DNA from: Cyanobacteria bacterium RUI128
GTDB taxonomy: Bacteria; Cyanobacteriota; Vampirovibrionia; Gastranaerophilales; Gastranaerophilaceae
Reading direction: 5' to 3'
Length of the DNA stretch: 11,729 nt
NCBI GenBank assembly: GCA_024695725.1
Contig: JAILHQ010000103.1
Span: 1 to 11,729, forward strand
Each line of letters opens with the position of its first letter. Positions within the stretch are counted from its first letter, which is position 1. A model generated the notes under the pieces. The model was not told where the DNA came from and searched no databases. It worked only from the letters and a program-made list of their open reading frames with translations. Made by a program: the position numbers and the translations under genes. Shown here in pieces: positions 8,847-11,729 of this stretch.

Positions 8847-9881
8847 TTACGGGAGTCTGTTATAATCTTCATCTGATACGGGCTCAAGCCATTCTGTAGA
8901 ACTTTCTTTTGTCGGGGCTTCTATTGCAATATGTACGAACCAGCTGTCTTTTTTTGCACCGTGCCAGTGTTTTACCTCGGGCGGAATATTCACTACCATT
9001 CCAGGATGTAGCTCAATCGGCTCCTGGCCCCATTCCTGGTAGTACCCTTTACCCTGCATTATGAGTAATATCTGACCGCTTTTATGGTGGATATGCCAGT
9101 TGTTTCTGCAGCCCGGTTCAAAGGTAACATTTGCAATTTGTATATCGTCATTATTCAGCATATTAAGATAGCTTTGTCCCTTGAAAACCTGTGCGTAGGC
9201 TTGATTCTTATTTCCTCTTGCAAATATCTCATTTTTGAATTCAGTATCTGTTGTAAGTTCAATAATTGCATCAATTTTTTCTTTCGGTATCCCGAGATTT
9301 TTTGCAATTTGAATATGGGCAATAAGCTGAGGCTCAACACCGTTCATTGATGCAAGTGCCGAAACAGTAGCAATTTCTCGTTCTTCATATGAGAGAACCC
9401 CTCTTGAAAAGATATCTGCAAACAGGTGCTCTTTTAAGCAGGTATCAAGTGCAGGTTCAAATTCGTACAACCTACCTGTTACAGGACCGCCGCAAAGTTC
9501 TGTTTGTACGGCATTCCCTATGTCATATTTGTTTGCTTCTTTGGGCAATTCTTTAGGTTCAGAACCGTACTCATCATATCCGCCCTTTGCACTTCTTTCG
9601 TCTGTGACCTTCATAAAGGTTGTCATTGCATTCATACATCTTGGAAATCCGCAATAAGGATACATTTGCAAAAGTATTTCTTTTATTTCGTATATTTTTA
9701 ATTTATTATCAAGTGCCTTGTTAAGTGCGTAATCTAATTTTATCAAATCGCCTTTTGCTGTATATGATGCAATCAGTGCGATGTTGCGTTCTTTTGTTGT
9801 AAGGTGTGAAACTTCCTCACAATTTGCACTTCGCACAATACAAAAACCAAGCATTATTGTTAATATAATAAATTTTTTCAT
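8847..9881 (-). CDS. Exported carboxymuconolactone-decarboxylase/cupin fusion protein
   Basis: It has 344 residues from the ATG at 9881. An N-terminal signal peptide (KKFIILTIMLGFCIVRSA) directs it out of the cytoplasm, probably to the periplasm. Two AhpD/CMD-type helical segments follow. The first (about 30-95) ends in MYPYCGFPRCMNAM with C77 and C82. The second (about 145-210) has HLFADIFSRG, REIATVSALASMNG and QLIAHIQIA (H189). A C-terminal cupin (about 245-325) has NWHIHHKSGQ (H263, H265, H266) and PPEVKHWHG (H305, H307), a plausible metal site. CMD proteins fused to cupins are known among Gram-negative gut bacteria, but their substrate is not established; a redox or oxidised-metabolite detoxification role is inference. 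The start at 9881 is preferred to an in-frame ATG at 9902 because AAGGGA sits 3-4 bases before it and the signal peptide then begins correctly. It follows the aldolase by 7 bases, so it is likely coupled. Confidence 0.9.
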   Translation of the reverse strand: MKKFIILTIMLGFCIVRSANCEEVSHLTTKERNIALIASYTAKGDLIKLDYALNKALDNKLKIYEIKEILLQMYPYCGFPRCMNAMTTFMKVTDERSAKGGYDEYGSEPKELPKEANKYDIGNAVQTELCGGPVTGRLYEFEPALDTCLKEHLFADIFSRGVLSYEEREIATVSALASMNGVEPQLIAHIQIAKNLGIPKEKIDAIIELTTDTEFKNEIFARGNKNQAYAQVFKGQSYLNMLNNDDIQIANVTFEPGCRNNWHIHHKSGQILLIMQGKGYYQEWGQEPIELHPGMVVNIPPEVKHWHGAKKDSWFVHIAIEAPTKESSTEWLEPVSDEDYNRLP

Positions 9882-9884
9882 TAG

Positions 9885-9890
9885 TCCCTT
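9885..9890 (-). promoter_or_regulatory. Ribosome binding site deciding the CMD/cupin start
   Basis: AAGGGA on the minus strand precedes the ATG at 9881-9879 and overlaps the stop codon of the aldolase (9891-9889). It supports the shorter start, giving a clean MKKFIILT signal peptide, and implies that ribosomes ending the aldolase can restart here. Confidence 0.7.
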
Positions 9891-10515
9891 ACCGTAACGC
9901 AAGAATTTTATCAGCCTGTTCTGTTGAAAGATGTTTTGCTCCGCCTAAAAGATTTGTGAAAATGACTGTTTTTGCATATTCTTCTGCTATTTCAAGTTTC
10001 TGATAAGCATCATCAAGAGAGTGGCTTCCGATAATGAAGCCGTGGTTTGCCATAAGAACTGCATCATATTTTTCGAAATAGATTTCAGTGTTTTTAACAA
10101 GCTCTGATGATGACGGCAGACCGTATTCAGCAAGAGGTATTCCGCCAAAATAGAAAACGTTTTCTGCCATAATCGGTGTCAGAAGGTCTTTGCCTGACGA
10201 TGCAAACGCACTGAGCCCTGCAGGGTGTACGTGAATTATATAATTTATGTCAGGTCTTTTTTTGTAGAAAGCAATATGCAACAACTTTTCGCTTGACGGC
10301 TTTTTGCCGGGTATCAGAGGATTTCCGTCCATATCTATTTCCGTAAAATCATCTGGGGAAAGATATCCGTTTGAGGAACCGGAGGTTGTGATTAAAACCC
10401 TTTCTCCGATTCTTGCGGAAATGTTCCCGGAATACCCCGGAGTATACTTTCTTATACTCATTTCTTTCCCGATTCTTATAATGTCAGAAATAATTTTTGG
10501 TGTATTATAAGTCAT
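9889..10515 (-). CDS. Class II (zinc-dependent) aldolase/adducin family protein, FucA-like
   Basis: A cytoplasmic enzyme of the L-fuculose-phosphate aldolase fold. Members cleave sugar-1-phosphates to dihydroxyacetone phosphate and an aldehyde, or act as epimerases or dehydratases. It has 208 residues, the normal length. Motifs in order are GYSGNISAR (phosphate-binding loop), TTSGSSNGYLSPDDF, PSSEKLLHIAFY (catalytic Glu, E76), IIHVHPAGLSAFA (H95, H97) and MANHGFIIGSHSLDDAY (H158). All three zinc histidines and the catalytic acid are present, so it is probably active. The substrate is not identifiable. The ATG at 10515 is preferred because GGGGAT lies 7-8 bases before it; an in-frame ATG at 10527 (212 residues) has no ribosome site. 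Its start overlaps the end of the LptD-like gene by 11 bases, so translation is probably coupled. Confidence 0.93.
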   Translation of the reverse strand: MTYNTPKIISDIIRIGKEMSIRKYTPGYSGNISARIGERVLITTSGSSNGYLSPDDFTEIDMDGNPLIPGKKPSSEKLLHIAFYKKRPDINYIIHVHPAGLSAFASSGKDLLTPIMAENVFYFGGIPLAEYGLPSSSELVKNTEIYFEKYDAVLMANHGFIIGSHSLDDAYQKLEIAEEYAKTVIFTNLLGGAKHLSTEQADKILALR

Positions 10516-11729
10516 CGTTATCCCCATCAGTGTCAGTAATATTTTCTACAATAGCTTTTTGAAGTACTCTTTGTGCAGATGCTGTAGTCTGCTTAGGGGT
10601 TTCTAAGTAGAAATTATTTTTTTTATCAATTTTGAAATTCTCAGGATTTTTAATTTCAAGTCTGTCGTAATCGATTACCGTTCCCTTCGGGTCGAGAGCA
10701 ACAGAGAAGTTAATGTAGGCATTTTCTCTGACAAGGTCGTATCCGACATTGACTTTCAAATCGTCAGGCCCGACACTTACGAAGAAGGCACATTCCTGGA
10801 AAATGCTGTTATTCCATCTGTCGTCAGAGAAGGTCAGTGAACCTAACCAGGACAGAGTAAGATATTTGCATAATCTGATATGTTCTCTGATTCTGACATT
10901 TGATTTACCGTATCTGTATGCATCATACACAGGCATTGGAGTGTGATCATCATATGCTGACTGGAAGTAAGCAATATCCTGCATCCATCTCTTATACTGA
11001 GTGTGAATGTTTGGCCCGATTCTACCGATAAATTGGGTATCGCCTGTTCCGTATAAGGCTGCGGAACCTTGTCCTATGATGCTTAAATCAGCCGCAATGA
11101 GTTGATCTTTATTTTCATAGGAGAGGAGTTTTTGGCTGATTTCTGCCATATATCTTCCGCGGACTGTTGTTACTTCATTCCCGTGCAGTTTCTTGTAGTA
11201 TTTATCCTTTTTAGGATCTTCAAACAAACCGAAACTTGCATTGTGAGCAAATCTCATATCAAGTTTATTGAACAAGAAGTTTTTGTGGTTATATGACTTT
11301 TCGTGAATAAGACTTGCACCGTATTTTGGCATACGTCTTCCGAGGAACCAGTTGCTGGTGTAGTCATAAACCGAGTATTCCAATTTTAAATTGTCATCAA
11401 GTTCCTGAATACCGCGGACAACGAATTTGCCTTTTGATGTACCGTAAGCAACTTCTGTTTCGTTTGTTCCGCTGAGAAATCTTGCAAAACCACCGATACC
11501 GAACTTGTTTTTATAGGTTGCAATAGGCGCTACTTTAAGTAATGAGCCGAAAGGCATTTTTATAGCCCATCCCGGACCGACAAACATGCCGAGTTGTCTT
11601 CTTGAACCGATTTCAGGAAAATCTCCGTCAACAAAGTCGTGGTTTCTGTTTGTGTATAATTTAATCCAAGGGATGGTGAAGAGTTTTCTGTCTCCTCTGT
11701 AAATCTGAGCTCTTCTTAATTCTAATGAT
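10505..11729 (-). CDS. LptD/OstA-like outer-membrane protein, N-terminal part outside window
   Basis: The frame is open from the right edge to the stop at 10505, giving 407 visible residues. The ATG at 11587 is internal, since conserved sequence continues upstream of it (LFTIPWIKLYTN then FPEIGSRRQLGMF). The order IPWIKLY, PEIGSRRQLGMFVGPGWAI, GSLLKVAPIATYKNKFGIGG matches the junction between the OstA-type N-terminal domain and the first beta-barrel strands of LptD, most like the cyanobacterial-type versions. Later residues alternate polar and hydrophobic residues as in a transmembrane barrel. The C-terminal 60 residues (from about 345) are charged and likely soluble. In the family it inserts lipopolysaccharide into the outer leaflet; here that role is inferred, as no LptE or other Lpt gene is in view. 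Its stop overlaps the aldolase start, placing it first in the visible part of an operon. Confidence 0.8.
   Translation of the reverse strand, partial: SLELRRAQIYRGDRKLFTIPWIKLYTNRNHDFVDGDFPEIGSRRQLGMFVGPGWAIKMPFGSLLKVAPIATYKNKFGIGGFARFLSGTNETEVAYGTSKGKFVVRGIQELDDNLKLEYSVYDYTSNWFLGRRMPKYGASLIHEKSYNHKNFLFNKLDMRFAHNASFGLFEDPKKDKYYKKLHGNEVTTVRGRYMAEISQKLLSYENKDQLIAADLSIIGQGSAALYGTGDTQFIGRIGPNIHTQYKRWMQDIAYFQSAYDDHTPMPVYDAYRYGKSNVRIREHIRLCKYLTLSWLGSLTFSDDRWNNSIFQECAFFVSVGPDDLKVNVGYDLVRENAYINFSVALDPKGTVIDYDRLEIKNPENFKIDKKNNFYLETPKQTTASAQRVLQKAIVENITDTDGDNDDL

Noticed and set aside
9795..9881. Lipoprotein signal in the CMD-cupin protein (Cys in RSANC)
   Set aside because: The residues before Cys do not fit a lipobox, since Asn at -1 is unfavourable; an ordinary signal peptidase I site near RSA or ANC is more likely.
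8847..10515. Methionine salvage pair (MtnB-type aldolase plus acireductone dioxygenase cupin)
   Set aside because: The cupin is fused to CMD domains and exported, unlike cytoplasmic acireductone dioxygenase. The aldolase motifs do not separate MtnB from FucA, and no other salvage gene is seen.
10505..11587. ATG at 11587 as the true start of the LptD-like gene
   Set aside because: The frame remains open to the window edge and encodes family-like sequence (LFTIPWIKLYTN, FPEIGSRRQLG) upstream, so the gene continues outside.

Overview
This is an AT-rich bacterial chromosomal window with eight protein genes (two cut by the window edges), densely packed. I see no RNA genes, insertion sequences or CRISPR arrays. 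The LptD-like outer-membrane protein at the right end indicates a diderm. The style of the uncharacterised proteins, and a Rel sequence that fits both cyanobacterial and Firmicutes types, make a gut Melainabacteria/Gastranaerophilales-type organism my best guess (about 0.5). DnaK is of the short, Bacillus-like form, so the phylogenetic signals are mixed.

Left part (1-3715). A minus-strand ArsB/NhaD-superfamily permease runs off the left edge. It diverges from a long plus-strand gene for a modular cytoplasmic-type protein ending in an HEWGH zinc-peptidase motif. Their shared intergenic region holds a G8 tract, four tandem 14-bp units each carrying a Shine-Dalgarno-like GGAGG core, and a near-palindrome.

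Middle (3716-8845). On the minus strand, dnaK is followed by a strong hairpin terminator and then by rel, the bifunctional (p)ppGpp synthetase/hydrolase. rel has its own near-consensus promoter, so close to the ATG that the message may be leaderless. No grpE, dnaJ or hrcA lies nearby. Divergent from dnaK is a 244-residue gene of unknown function.

Right part (8847-11729). A minus-strand operon runs LptD-like protein (5' part outside the window), class II aldolase, then an exported carboxymuconolactone-decarboxylase/cupin fusion. Coding regions overlap or lie within 10 bases of each other, so they are probably co-transcribed and translationally coupled. Two convergent gene pairs (3715/3720 and 8845/8847) have almost no spacer and no intrinsic terminator between them.

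The least explained parts are the modular zincin with its repetitive 5' control region, and the 244-residue unknown.
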